Shown piece after piece: positions 46,556 to 58,480 of a DNA stretch of 64,000 bases (position 1 is its first letter; each line of letters starts with the position of its first letter). The DNA is from Ammopiptanthus mongolicus (taxonomy: Eukaryota; Streptophyta; Magnoliopsida; Fabales; Fabaceae). Made by a program: the position numbers and the translations under genes. The notes under the pieces are model-generated. The model made no database searches and had not been told where the DNA came from. It saw nothing but the letters and a program-made list of their open reading frames with translations. Location of the stretch: positions 80,157,839 through 80,221,838 of the forward strand of contig CM077343.1 in assembly GCA_039655645.1 (NCBI GenBank), in the 5' to 3' direction.

Positions 46556-46908
46556 GACGGGTTATCATACATAGACGGGTTATCATAGATAGGTTATATG
46601 GGAAAACTGAAGGAACCTGTCTATGCTCACCCGTCTATGACAACCCAACTGAAGTAAACTGTCTATGATAACACGTCTATGCTCACCCGTCTATGCCCAT
46701 CTGAACAGACGGGTTATCATAGATGGGTGAGTATAGACGGGTGATCATCTCACAGAATGGAGAGAATAGACGTGTGATCATAGACAGTTTACTTCAGTTG
46801 GGTTGTCATAGACGGGTGATTATGTCATAGACGATTGATCACAGAAAGGTAATCATAGACAGGTGATCATAGACGGTTGATCACAGACGTGTGATCATAG
46901 ACAGATTT
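46556..46908. repeat. Degenerate palindromic minisatellite block 1
   Basis: Made of 'catagacgggtgatcatagac' type units in both orientations, with longer inverted arms ('acaacccaactgaagtaaac' and 'gtttacttcagttgggttgt'). Collinear over about 330 bp with 56314-56645 near the Helitron 3' end. Sits exactly between the two copies of the last RPA exon. Confidence 0.9.
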
Positions 46909-47513
46909 TTGGCTTTGTAGGATTTGATGCCCAAGTTCTCTGGTGCTGTTGTTGATTTGGAGTCCCAAAGTGATGAAAGGGATGGTTCTGATTTGTCAAA
47001 GGATTGTGATGATGGAAGTACTCAAAAAAGGGACCTGCTAAGTGAAAAAGGCAAATCAGAGCTTGCAGGCCTTGAAGAGCTTGAAGTGCCCCTCAAATGG
47101 ATGAAGAAGATAAAAAAGGAGAAAGAATAGGAACCGGTTAGGGTTCGAAGGTCTATTTTGAGCAGCTGGTCTAGGCTCTATTTTGTGAATTGCTGCTTTT
47201 GCTTATGCTATGTTTCAAGTATTTGATTTGATGTTATGTTATTTCATGTATTTCTATTTTGTGGACAACTGTTGCTGCACCAGGTTTGGGTGCTTATGTT
47301 TTATGATGTACTGTGTTGTGTTATGTAATAGACTAATTTGGTGGCTATGTTATTTGGTATTAATCTTTACGTTGTTATGAGAATTGTTATTATTATTTGT
47401 TAGCCTAAAAAACTTTATGGCATTTCACTATAAATATATAAAATATTACGATAATATAATACATAATATATTATTGAAAATAGAACATTGGGAAATTTAA
47501 CTATTCATTCATA
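46909..47513 (+). pseudogene. Duplicated segment, copy B: extra last exon of the RPA gene
   Basis: Carries an intact acceptor (ctttgtag at 46913-46920) and the complete last-exon frame from GAT TTG ATG to KKIKKEKE plus stop, with one replacement (Leu to Trp: KLMKK to KWMKK). It could be used as an alternative terminal exon if the minisatellite block were spliced out, or be silent. The flank ends at 47513, after which the sequence is new. Confidence 0.8.
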
Positions 47514-48446
47514 TTGAAAAAAATACGCATACAAAAATATAAAAATAAGATTATATTGATGTATATTCATCTATATTTTTAAATGACATTTAATATTAAT
47601 TTTAAGTTTTAAATAAGCCCAGCCCAATAAAATCGGACAGACAATGTGAATGATTTTAATTTTAATTTTTTAAGAAACCCAACCCAACCAAAGATAATTT
47701 TCCTCAAATTTCTAGAACCAAAATACCTCAGCCTTTCAGTTTCAGACCATTTTGCAATAGTCTATTAAAGTCCATTACTTCCAAGTCTCCTTCTACATTG
47801 CTAGAGTTTGATAACTGTGCACTGAAAAAGACCAAGTAACATAATTTTAGCTAAAAGTTAGGTGAGATGCATTTTGTAGATCATCAAGGTGACAGTTTTA
47901 CGACAGAAGGCAAAAGTCCACCCTTTTGCTCCAAGTTCTTTAACATGTAATGAAAAAGACCAATGAAAAAGGCCAACTACTTTAACGGGTAATCTAACAA
48001 AAATGCACAGTCTTTGCTGCATAGTGTATTCCGACCTTTGCAGCATAGTTTATTGCTTTCGATAATCGTGCAATGAAAAAGACCGTGCAACCTAATGAAA
48101 AATGTTTGTCAGGTGTGATGCATTTTATAAATAATGGTCAACCTTTTGTAAACTCCCTTACTCAGACTTTGCAGCATAGTGTAGTCTTTTTTGCCGCCAA
48201 ATCCTTTAATTGGTGTATGCTAAACACATTACCCTTTAGGTACCCTTCTTCTTGCACCCCTTCTAGCACCCTTTTTTTCTTGCAAAGCATCAAGTAATGG
48301 ATTCCAAACCAGATATATGCATTTACCAGATATATCACCATTAAGATACAGGCTGAGTTTAAAGAGTTTACCATTTCAACAGCTGTTTTGAGATTTATAT
48401 GCAGCATATGCAGGTATCATTATTGCAATAACTCCAGGTGGAAAAA
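47514..48446. other. Spacer between the two Helitron genes
   Basis: AT-rich. Repeats of 'ttgcagcatagtgta', 'aatgaaaaagaccgtgcaa' and 'agatgcattttgtagat/aggtgtgatgcattttataaa' show an old internal duplication (about 47820-48185). No gene. Confidence 0.5.
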
Positions 48447-51400
48447 ATGAATCCTTCGAATTCAAAACAAGCTAGGAATAAAAGGAAGTTCATTCTGAGT
48501 CAAAAAACTAGGAAGAAGAATACTAACATGACAGGTAACATTGCATTTATTTTACATTCATCACACTTCAAGTAGAAAAAAATATTTATTTTACCGATTT
48601 ATCACCTAACAGACTCAAGTCAAGTTTTAGATAAGAAAAAATAGTCCTATTGTTATCATTGAAACATGTTAAATCCTTTATATACTCAATTGAAACATGT
48701 TATCATTTTATATGCTATCTAATGACAGCTACTTCATGGAAATTAAACTATAGTACGTAGACTCTAAATGCAGAAGGTAGAGTACGTTAGATTTGGTATC
48801 ATGCAGCATTATAATTCACATTAAAGTCATGGCAGGAAGCTTAACAACCGCTATCTCTAAGATACCTTCTAAATATATTTAAAATGATCTGAATGCATGT
48901 AATGCAGTAGGAGCTGGTCATGGTAGTGGAGCATCTAATCCTACATGTAAGGATGTCAATAGAAGAATCAGTTTTACAAAGGTTGGGACTTCTGATACAG
49001 AAAACCAAACACCTCTTTCTTCAGTTGTCAACTCTGCAAAGTTCCACTCAAAACTGAATCACACAAACAGAATACCATTGTCACCACTATCTGCAGGTAA
49101 ATAGTTGCTTTTCAATATTGGAATGGAATTGCATTTTAGAGCTTTTTAAAACTATGGTTTTATACAAATTAATTATAACTGTTCACGCTCTGCTAATCAG
49201 GGGTCATTAATTCAGCAACCTCTAATAACAGCTTAAATGTTGCAACCACAACCAGTCTTCATAAATCACCTCCTCTGTCAGGTTAGTGAATTTTTTTTAC
49301 ATGTCAAATTTAAAAATATTAACATGCCATCATCTGTTTCGGTTTCTTAATAATTCTGTCTATTGTTCTTGATCTACTGGGAAGAAATACAATGATTCCA
49401 AAAATCCATCCTTCCAATGCAGTATCATCTTCTGCATGCTCAGAAGTATTAAATCCCTCCTCTTGCTATGCTTTTGGCAAATCTATGAGACAGTCTGCTG
49501 ATGTACTACAGTCTATTGGTAAAACTAGATTGAATTTCAACCATGAGGCAATGGACCAATCTAACAATGATAGTTCTTGTAGCTCAGGTTAATATAGTCT
49601 TACATTCATTATATATAATTCCTTACACGCTAATGTTTATCGAACTGTAAATAGTCTTACTTTTATTATATTATCAGCTACTCTGCTCCAGGATGACATA
49701 ACTCAGTTTAAGTCTGAGTTGTATTCAATTGCTGAAAAGAAAGGTGCAATATATATATTGCATAAATCTGTTCATTTTGTTGTAATGTTATAATTAACCA
49801 AACCTGATTCTATATATCTTATTTCTTGAAGCATGTGTTACCTTTGGACAACCTACAATGCAATGTCAACATTGCAATGCTGAAGTATGGTTTGAAGAAA
49901 GAGCTGAAAAGGCTAGGAGAGGGAAGAAAGTAGACTTTTCAATCTGCTGTCAGAAGGGAAAAGTACAACTACCATTACTCAAAAAACCTCCACATTTGTT
50001 GTTATCACTAATGTCTGGGATTGATCACAGAAGCAGTCATTTCAAGGAAAATTATAGAGCATACAATAGCATGTTCTCATTTACTTCACTTGGAGGTAAA
50101 GTACAATCTGCAATCAATAATGGAGGTGGTCCTCCTCAATTTATACTTAGTGGCCAGAATTATCATCGAATCGGGAGTTTGTTACCAGATGAAGGAGCTG
50201 TTCCGAAGTTTGCTCAACTTTATATTTATGATACCCAGAATGAATTACAAAATAGAGTTCGCCACTTTGGGTATGTGTGCTTTAATTTTTTTTTTTGATG
50301 TTACAAAATTAATACTTTAAATCATTAATATTTGATGTGTTGTGTTGCAGTTCGAAAAATGATTCGAAGTCATTTGATCTTTCTTTAGTTCAAGATCTAA
50401 CTGCTATGGTTGATGGTTTTAATGCTCTTGCTCATTCCTTCAGGAGAGTTAGAGATTTAGTAGTCAATAATGATACATCAAACTTTAGTTTGAGGTTATA
50501 TCGAAATCGAACCAAGGATCCAAGGTTGTACAACCTTCCTACATCAGATGAGGTTGCATGTTTAATAGTTGGTGACTTCAGTACCATGGAAGTTAGAAGA
50601 GACATTATTGTCAAAAAAATTTGTGGCGAATTCAGTAGGCTTCATGAAACACATACTGCTTTCATACCTTTACAATATCCATTATTATTCCCTTACAGAG
50701 AGGATGGATATCAAGAAGATATTCCCATTAGAGATGTTGAAAATGGTGATCAAGGTCGTACAAGAGTTCGAATTAGTTTGAGGGAATTCATTGCATTTAG
50801 AATTCAAGACAGAGATACTGAATTTGGTAATGTTGTGAATGCACAAAGATTGTTTCAACAATTTGTGGTTGATTGTTACACTATGATAGAGGCCCAGAGA
50901 TTATCCTTCATAAGAGAAAATCATCAAACTATAAGGTCTGAAGTTCTTAATGGGCTACAAGAGGCAGTAAGTAGAGGGGAAACAGGTCCTTCCTCAACTG
51001 GTAAACGTGTCATATTGCCAGCATCTTTTACCGGAGGCATGAGATACATGTTCAACAACTGCCAGGATGCTATGGCAATTTGTAAGAGATTTGGATATCC
51101 AGATCTATTTGTTACTATTACCTGTAACACAAATTAGCCTGAGATACGTGATTTTGTTTCTGAAAGGGGTCTGACAGCATCTGACAGACCTGATATTGTT
51201 TGTAGAGTTTTCAAGATAAAGCTAGATGAAATGATGGCGGACTTCAAAAAAAAAAAATATTTGGCAGAGTTAATGCAGGTATGTTCTCATCTTTACCTTT
51301 TTTAAAAAATTCAACAATTTACATATCTTATATCATTAATGTGTTCTTTTAAAATAAATTAGGGATGTATACTGTGGAGTTTCAAAAAAGAGGTCTTCCG

Positions 51401-54400
51401 CATGCACATATATTATTGTGGTTAGATGGTGAAAATAAATTGATGACTGCAATGGATATTGATAAAGTAATATCTGCTGAATTGCCAAATCCAAAATTGT
51501 ATCCAAAATTGTCTGATGCGGTTGGAACCTACATGATACATGGTCCGTGTGGTTTTGCTAACATGAAGTCACCTTGCATGAAAGAAAGAAAGTGTTCCAA
51601 GTATTATCCCAAAAATTGGAAATCTACAACTACCATTGATGAAGATGGCTATCCATGCTATAGGCGTAGAGATGATGGCATGTTTGTACACAAAAATGGA
51701 ATCAAGTTGGATAACAGGAGTGTGGTTCCTTATAGTCCCATTCTTTTGACGAAGTATCAAGCACATGTTAATACAGAGTATTGTAATAAATCCAACTCAA
51801 TTAAGTATTTGTTTAAATATGTGAACAAGGGACCTGATCGAGCATCTATTGAGATAGCCAATGGGCCGGAAAATTCTGAAAAACCACAAGTTATTGATGA
51901 GATCAAAAGGTATTATGATTGCAGATATCTATCACCATGTGAGGCAGTTTGGAGAACTTTTTCGTTTGATATCCATGAGAGGTGGCCACCTGTCCAACGT
52001 TTAACATTCCATCTTTTGAATGAACAATCAATCCTATTTAAAGATAAGGATACAATTGATACAGTTGTGAGCAATAGTGAAAATGTTCAAACAATGTTTC
52101 TGGCTTGGTTTGAGGCTAACAAAGCTTATGTTGAGGGTAGGGATCTAACTTATGGCGAATTCCCAACAAAATTTGTTTATGACAGTCAACAGAGAAGGTG
52201 GCACCCAAGGAAACAAGGATTTACTATTGGGAGACTTAGCTATATTCCAGCTGGCACTGGTGAGTTATACTACATGAGGATATTACTTACTATTCAAAGG
52301 GGTTGTATTAACTATGAAAGTATCAGGACAGTGAATGGTAAGGAACACAAATCTTTCCAAGATGCATGCTATGCCTTGGGTTTGTTAGCAGATGATAAGG
52401 AGTACATTGACGCAATCAATGAAGCAAGCCGATTTGCTTCAGGAAACCAATTGAGGAAGTTGTTTGTTACATTATTGGTGATGAATACAATGTCAAAGGC
52501 AGATCATGTTTGGAACTCTACTTGGAAAGTGTTGTCTGATGAAATTATCTATAACAGAAGAAAGGTCTTGAAAGTACCAGGTATGTAATTCTAGATCTTT
52601 AGATTATTATTATGCCAACACAGAATTAGAAATAGAAACAATTTAATAGTAACATCAGGAGATAATATAATCACACTATGTCCAATAATACCTATGTATA
52701 GCAATCTAATAGTACCTATTTACTTTATATATAACAATCTAACAGTACCTAAGTCAGTAAGGTTAGTCTAAGTTATTATCTTTACAGATTTTCACGTATT
52801 AAGTTATTTAGGGTACTATGCACAATTGAGTCAACACCTATCATTAAACCATAATACATAACAGATGATCCCTCAAACTGTACTCGGTCAAAAAGATAAT
52901 GTTAGGACATATCCTGGACTTAAAAACTTATTTGCATTTTAAGACATAGGACAGCATATTCACTTACTTTATATTTCTTTACATTCGATAAAAATAAGCC
53001 ATGCAATTTACAAACAAAAAAACACAGTAGAGAGGATGTTATTTGCCTAGAAATATACAATATTTTACTGAGTTTAACACATATATAAAGTAAATTGAGA
53101 GAAGCTGTGTTAATTCCGAAATGATTATAACAGTAAAAAATTTATTACTTATGTACTTACTGTAATTTGTTAACTCTAGAGCTTTCTCATTTCAGAATTT
53201 TTTTTGCTCAGGTCTACATATTGGAGATACAGAATTGAAGAATCTTTGCCTCATAGAATTGGAGAAGTTGTTAAATTCTAATGGAAGATCTCTAAAGGAT
53301 TATGGTTGTCTACCACAACCAGATTTTTCATATATGTCTGGATTTGAAAATAAGTTCATTGTGGATGAATTAAACTATGATAGAAATGAGATGTCTCAGT
53401 TACACACTTCTCTTTTGAATGCTCTGACTGAGGAACAACACAATGTCTATGATGAAATCATCACAGCTGTCTTATCTAATGTCAAAGGATTCTTCTTTTT
53501 ATATGGCCATGGTGGAACAGGGAAAACGTTTCTGTGGAAAACACTGTCAGCTGCACTTAGATCACAAGGTTTGATTGTTCTTAATGTTGCTTCCAGTGGT
53601 ATTGTTTCTTTATTGTTACCTGGAGGGAGGACTGCTCATTCAACTTTTTGTATTCCATTAGTTATCAATGAGGAGTCAACCTGCAATATCAGTCAAGGAA
53701 GCCTTCGGGCAAAACTTCTTATAGAAACAAAATTAATCATATGGGATGAAGCTCCAATGATGAATCGGTATTGCTTTGAGGCTCTTGACCGCACTTTGAG
53801 GGATTTGATGACATTTCAATGTGCAGACAACAATGACAAACCATTTGGGGGCAAGGTTGTTGTTTTGGGAGGAGATTTTAGGCAGATCTTGCCAGTGGTC
53901 AGAAAAGGATCAAGAAAGGATGTTGTTCAAGCAGCAATTAATTCCTCTGAAATTTGGAAAGATTGCAAAGTTTTGAAACTCACAAAAAACATGAGGTTAA
54001 CCACTGCAAAGACAGATCAAAGTGCTAATGAAATCAAAGAATTTGCTGATTGGATACTTAAAATTGGAGATGGCCTTATGGATGCAAATGAAAATGGTGA
54101 AGGTGACATCAACATGCCAGAAGATTTGCTCATTCATGAATCTGTAAATCCTCTTCTCTCATTGGTTGATTTTGTTTATCCTGATATATTACAAAATATG
54201 AATACTACTAGCTTTTTTGAAGAGCGAGCAATTCTTGCACCAACCTTAGAATCTGTCGCACAGGTTAATGATTTCATTCTTTCTTTAATTCCTGGAGATG
54301 AAAAAGAGTATTTCAGTTCTGACACACCTTGCCACTCGGACGAAAATATAGAAATACAGGGTGGATGGTTTACATCAGAATTTCTAAATGATATTAAATG

Positions 54401-54872
54401 TTCTGGAATTCCAAATCATAGACTGACACTCAAGAATGGAGTACCTGTAATGCTTTTAAGAAATATTGATCAATCGAGTGGTCTATGCAATGGAACAAGG
54501 TTGCAGGTGAATGACTTAGGCAAAAACATTATTACAGCAACAGTTATCACTGGCAAAAACAGTGGGGACAAGATTCTTATTCCAAGAATGGATCTGGTCC
54601 CTTCAGACCTAGGAATCGCATTTAAATTTCAAAGAAGACAATTTCCTCTCTGTCTATGTTTTGCAATGACAATAAATAAGAGTCAAGGACAATCGCTTTC
54701 TAAGGTAGGACTGTATCTTCCACGGCCAGTTTTTACGCACGGTCAGTTATATGTTGCTATATCTAGAGTAAAATCAAGAATAGGGTTCAAAGTTTTGATA
54801 TTGGATGATGATGGAAGTGTATGCACATCAACGAACAATGTTGTTTACGAAGAAGTTTTTGAGAACCTGTAG
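48447..54872 (+). pseudogene. Helitron Rep-helicase (HUH endonuclease + PIF1-like helicase), recently broken
   Basis: Exons inferred: 48447-48534, 48908-49096, 49201-49281, 49385-49587 (203 nt, out of frame), 49678-49743, 49832-50270, 50349-51278, 51363-52580, 53212-54872. The N-terminal part includes a Cys-rich QCQHCNAEVW...ICCQKG motif. The Helitron_like_N Rep domain has the HUH motif GLPHAHILLWL (51390) and the paired tyrosines in KYLFKYVNKG (51805). The PIF1-like helicase has Walker A GHGGTGKT (about 53506), Walker B IIWDEAPM (about 53738), GGDFRQILPV (about 53870), INKSQGQSL and VAISRVKS near the end. Role: cuts and unwinds DNA for rolling-circle transposition. Lesions: TAG at 51135 in TCNTN|PEI, where the family has Trp; an A12 run near 51246-51257 that puts the next segment out of frame by one; exon 4 out of frame unless skipped. 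The helicase exon itself is fully open. Confidence 0.88.
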
Positions 54873-55551
54873 CAGCTTTACCTCATCAGGTTTTAACCTT
54901 TTTTTTTCTTGCAATCTTAGCTGAACAATGATCATATATACAAAGCTTATGTCAAATGTATGACACTTAATCTTATTTACTTACTATTGTAAATTACTAT
55001 CCTACTGTCATGATAATTTGGATTCTGATTATGAATTCAAAATTGCTATACATGGATAAGATCCAATTAGCTATTGAAAGATAAAATTTGCATCAAATAA
55101 CTTTGGTCCCAGTTTTGACAAATTCATTTCCATTGTTTGAATATAGGTATTTTTGGACATTTTTTTATCTCTTTTGTTGGAGATAACATATATCATTGCT
55201 TTACAAGGTATTGGACATTAGGTTTAATGTCAAGGTTAAGTTCAGATGCCTCCAATTCTACTTTTAATTTACTTAGCATATGAATAAGTTGTACTTATGA
55301 TGTAATATTCCTTTTTTACAGATTTATAGGCATATAACATCATTAGAACCATGTTTGGAATCTGAATGTCGAAGAATTGTATCACATGTCCTGAAATTGC
55401 TGTAATCCCTATATTTCTATTTTGGATGTAGATAGATAATATCACATTTGTTGGTTTTGAACATTTAAATTTCTTTTCTCTGCCCCCAATTGTTTTTATA
55501 TTGGCGGACATTTATAGTATCTTAACTATGAGTTTAATTTCTGATGCACTA
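54873..55551. other. 3' flank of the helicase gene
   Basis: AT-rich, no gene. Poly-T runs and no repeat recognised. Confidence 0.5.
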
Positions 55552-55561
55552 CTAGATGTAT

Positions 55562-55581
55562 ACCCGTGCATTCGCACGGGT
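55562..55581. terminator. Helitron-type hairpin, left (minus-facing)
   Basis: Perfect 8-bp stem ACCCGTGC/GCACGGGT with loop attc; CTAG lies 6 nt outside it. This is the Helitron replication-termination type hairpin, not a transcription terminator. Confidence 0.7.
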
Positions 55582-55996
55582 CGCTCTATGTTACTTATTA
55601 TAATTTTTTTTAGAAGTAACATTAAAAATTAATCAGTTTTTTTACCTGCGGAATAAGTGAATAAAATAAATTATATACCAATATTGACATAGTTATAAAC
55701 CATAGTTATACACACATTATGATTGTAGCAAAATAACTCCACAATCCATACTGTTTTGCCTTCTACTTGAGTTTTCATTTTGAAAATTCAAAACTTATGG
55801 CTCGATGCTTGCACTTGCTGGCAAAAACAATCATAAGAATGGAAGTCCTGTCAACAAAATCTTAGTGTAGTAATTGTTTAACTACTTAATCAATAATTTA
55901 TGTTAATAATTTTAAACATAAAATGTTGCATATAAACATGCATATCAGATTCAAATGACAATAAAAAGTTAGATAATATAAGTACTAAAGTATCTG

Positions 55997-56998
55997 ACAT
56001 AATAAGACAACCCGTCTATGATAACCCGTGTGATCTATGAGATCACCCGTGTGTGATAACCCATTTGATCAGAAGGGTTATCATAAACGGGTAAGCATAC
56101 ACGGGTGATCACAGACGTGTGATCATAGACAGTTTACTACAATTGGGTTGTCATAGAAGGGTGAGAATAGACAGCTTATATAGGGAAACTGAAGGAACCT
56201 GTCTATGCTGACCCGTCTATAAGATGATCACCCGTCTATGACAACCCAACTAAAGTAAACTGTCTATGATCACACGTGTATGAGATCACCCGTCTATGAT
56301 AACCCTTCTGATCAGACGGGTTATCATAGACAGGTTATATGGGGAAACTGAAGGAACCTGTCTATGCTCACCCGTCTATGACAACCCAACTGAAGTAAAC
56401 TGTCTATGATAACACGTCTATGATCACCCGTCTATGCCCATCTGATCAGACGGGTTATCATAGATGGGTGAGTATAGACGGGTGATCATCTCACAGAAGG
56501 GAGAGAATAGACGTGTGATCATAGACAGTTTACTTCAGTTGGGTTGTCATAGACGGGTGATTATGTCATAGAAGATTGATCACAGAAGGGTAATCACAGA
56601 CGGGTGATAATAGACGGTTGATCACAGACGTGTGATCATAGACAGTTTACTTCAGTTGGGTTGGCATAGACAGGTGAGCATAGACGGGTGAGAATAGACA
56701 GGTTATATAGGGAAACTGAAGGAACCTGTCTATGCTGACCCGTCTATAAGATGATCACCCGTCTATGACAACCCAACTGAAGTAAACTGTCTATGATCAC
56801 ACGTCTATGTTCACCCGTCTATGCCCTTCTGATCAGACGGGTTATCATAGATGGGTGAGTATAGACGGGTGTTCATCTCACAGAAGGGAGAGAATAGACG
56901 TGTGATCATAGACAGTTTACTTCAGTTGGGTTGTCATAGACAGGTTATATGGGGAAACTCAAGGGACCTGTCTATACTCACCCGTCTATGCTGATCTG
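55997..56998. repeat. Degenerate palindromic minisatellite block 2 (about 1 kb)
   Basis: Dozens of 'catagacgggtgatcatagac' type units in both orientations. They are arranged in a higher-order repeat of roughly 500 bp, visible as recurrence of 'gggaaactgaaggaacctgt' at about 56189, 56343 and 56710. Long inverted arms 'gacaacccaactgaagtaaa' and its complement allow large hairpins. Confidence 0.9.
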
Positions 56999-57196
56999 CA
57001 CCCACAACTGCCAACACAATCAACATCTTTGCACTTGATATATTTCCAATTTGAAATAGCTTCATAACAAATTTTTGTTTTTGCTACATAAAGTACCTTC
57101 ATAACTTAAATCTTATTTGTATTTGGATAACATATTGTGATTGCAATTGTTCAAATATTATTTATAGGTTATGTAATTGCAAAACATTGTCCAAGC

Positions 57197-57213
57197 CCCG
57201 TGCGTTGCACGGG
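57197..57213 (+). terminator. Helitron 3' hairpin, right
   Basis: Perfect 7-bp stem CCCGTGC/GCACGGG with loop gtt, followed by TCAGGATA and CTAG|T. Matches plant Helitron 3' ends (replication-termination hairpin, not a transcription terminator). Confidence 0.85.
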
Positions 57214-57225
57214 TCAGGATACTAG

Positions 57226-57600
57226 TATTTAACAAGACAAGGTTATCACGTTCTGTCCCTTGTGTTCGATTATGATATCCAATAGTCTAAACCGAGCCAA
57301 CCCGAATTTTATCGGTTTGGTTCGCTTCGAATTCATACAAAATATATAAAATTCAATCAAATTTGACTAACATTAATTGAATGAGATGCTAAATTATCTC
57401 AAATCAATCCATTGTCAAAAAAAAAAAATTATCATGATATTTATAAACACTTAATTCGATTAATTAGATATAAATGTTATTTATAGCAAAGCCAAATATA
57501 AATCATGATTGGCGAATTGCGCCCTGCCCCATCTTTTAAGTGCGACAACGACAGGTATTGATTGTGTAACAACCTAAATCATATTAAATACAATACTTAT
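57226..57600. other. Intergenic, nothing recognised
   Basis: AT-rich flank of the Helitron end. No gene. Confidence 0.5.
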
Positions 57601-57610
57601 AAAAAATATA

Positions 57611-57767
57611 GGATTTAATTGAAATGAATTGTTAATGTATAGATATCTTACATTATTAATTAATCATAAAATATCACATCAGTAAAAATATTTGATTTTT
57701 ATCTTAATTACCTCAAAAGATTGACAGTATATAAATTTTTACACGGACAATATATAGCAATTGAACT
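57611..57767. mobile_element. MULE-type palindromic MITE, family 'A', copy 3 (diverged)
   Basis: Flanked by perfect 10-bp repeats aaaaaatata (57601-57610 and 57768-57777; 9 bp suffices). Ends 'ggatttaattgaaatg' and '...atagcaattgaact'. The core has 'tttttatcttaattacctcaaaag', shared with the other copies. Confidence 0.7.
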
Positions 57768-57777
57768 AAAAAATATA

Positions 57778-58206
57778 ATAAAAAAAGTCATATAATTAAA
57801 ATTTTCTTTCAAATAAACATTGACATTTAAAATAAAAATAAAAATAATTAATAATTTTAGACTGAAATCAATACCGTATTGAACATTATTTAAATATTTT
57901 TACTAACATAATTTTTATGATTTAATTACAAAATTTTATAATTAATTAATAAAATTTTATTAAAATATTTAAAAATTGAATAAAAATGTAAGGATCAAAA
58001 TAACCATTATGACGTGAAGGAGGTAAATTAGAGTAGGAAGATGTTTTTAAACATTTGTTGTTGTTATCATGATCGGATATAAATGTGGGTAGAAGTATAA
58101 AATCGAGTTCCCCTTAATTATATTCATAAAGCAGCAACGCTTTGAAATTCATATCTTCTTAACACTTTAAATGCAGAGTGGGTTTACTTGGATTTTATCT
58201 AGGGAG
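57778..58206. other. AT-rich spacer
   Basis: No gene or repeat with defined ends recognised. Confidence 0.5.
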
Positions 58207-58215
58207 TATTTAAAT

Positions 58216-58389
58216 GTGTATTATTAACGAGTGTCTTAAAAATATTATTTAAGAAAGCAATAAAATGAAAGTTTTTATTGAAAAACTAATATAACATTTT
58301 TCAATATATTAAATACATTATTTATCTATGCAAATTTTTTTTTCTTAATTCCTTAATCAATACCTTAAGGGCACTCATTAGCATTCTCC
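58216..58389. mobile_element. MULE-type MITE (174 bp) with perfect 9-bp target duplication
   Basis: TATTTAAAT at 58207-58215 and 58390-58398. Left end GTGTATTATTAACGAGTG, right reverse complement GGAGAATGCTAATGAGTG; the arms continue with 'tcttaa..tatt.(a)ttaag'. Confidence 0.8.
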
Positions 58390-58480
58390 TATTTAAATTT
58401 AATGAAAACATCTCATGAGACATCCTATGTCAATATAAGTATAATTAACCATTATTTTGTATATCATAACCAAATTAAAA

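Larger units (their letters stand above)
43000..57225 (+). mobile_element. Helitron (RPA + RepHel), 3' end at 57225; 5' end not located
   Basis: Contains both genes of a plant autonomous Helitron. The 3' terminus fits the consensus: 7-bp stem hairpin CCCGTGC-gtt-GCACGGG (57197-57213), 8 nt, then CTAG (57222-57225), followed by T. The start given is only a bound upstream of the RPA gene; a 5' TC terminus next to an A was not identified. It is possible that 57225 belongs to a smaller element (55552-57225) nested beside the larger one. Confidence 0.65.
55552..57225. mobile_element. 1.67-kb segment bounded by inverted Helitron-3'-like termini
   Basis: Left edge: CTAG (55552-55555), 6 nt, then palindrome ACCCGTGC-attc-GCACGGGT (55562-55581). 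Read on the minus strand this is hairpin, spacer, CTAG, then T, i.e. a Helitron 3' end facing left. Right edge: hairpin 57197-57213, spacer, CTAG (57222-57225), T, facing right. The interior holds the minisatellite. Either an element with two 3'-type ends, two nested Helitron ends, or a Helitron whose 5' subterminal region also carries the hairpin. Confidence 0.6.

Noticed and set aside
53235..54872. Host PIF1 DNA helicase
   Set aside because: It is joined by splice sites to an HUH Rep domain upstream, which is diagnostic for Helitrons.
55540..55560. Helitron 5' terminus starting TCTGATGCACTACTAG
   Set aside because: The base before TC is T rather than the A expected at Helitron insertion sites, and no second copy is available to confirm; left open.
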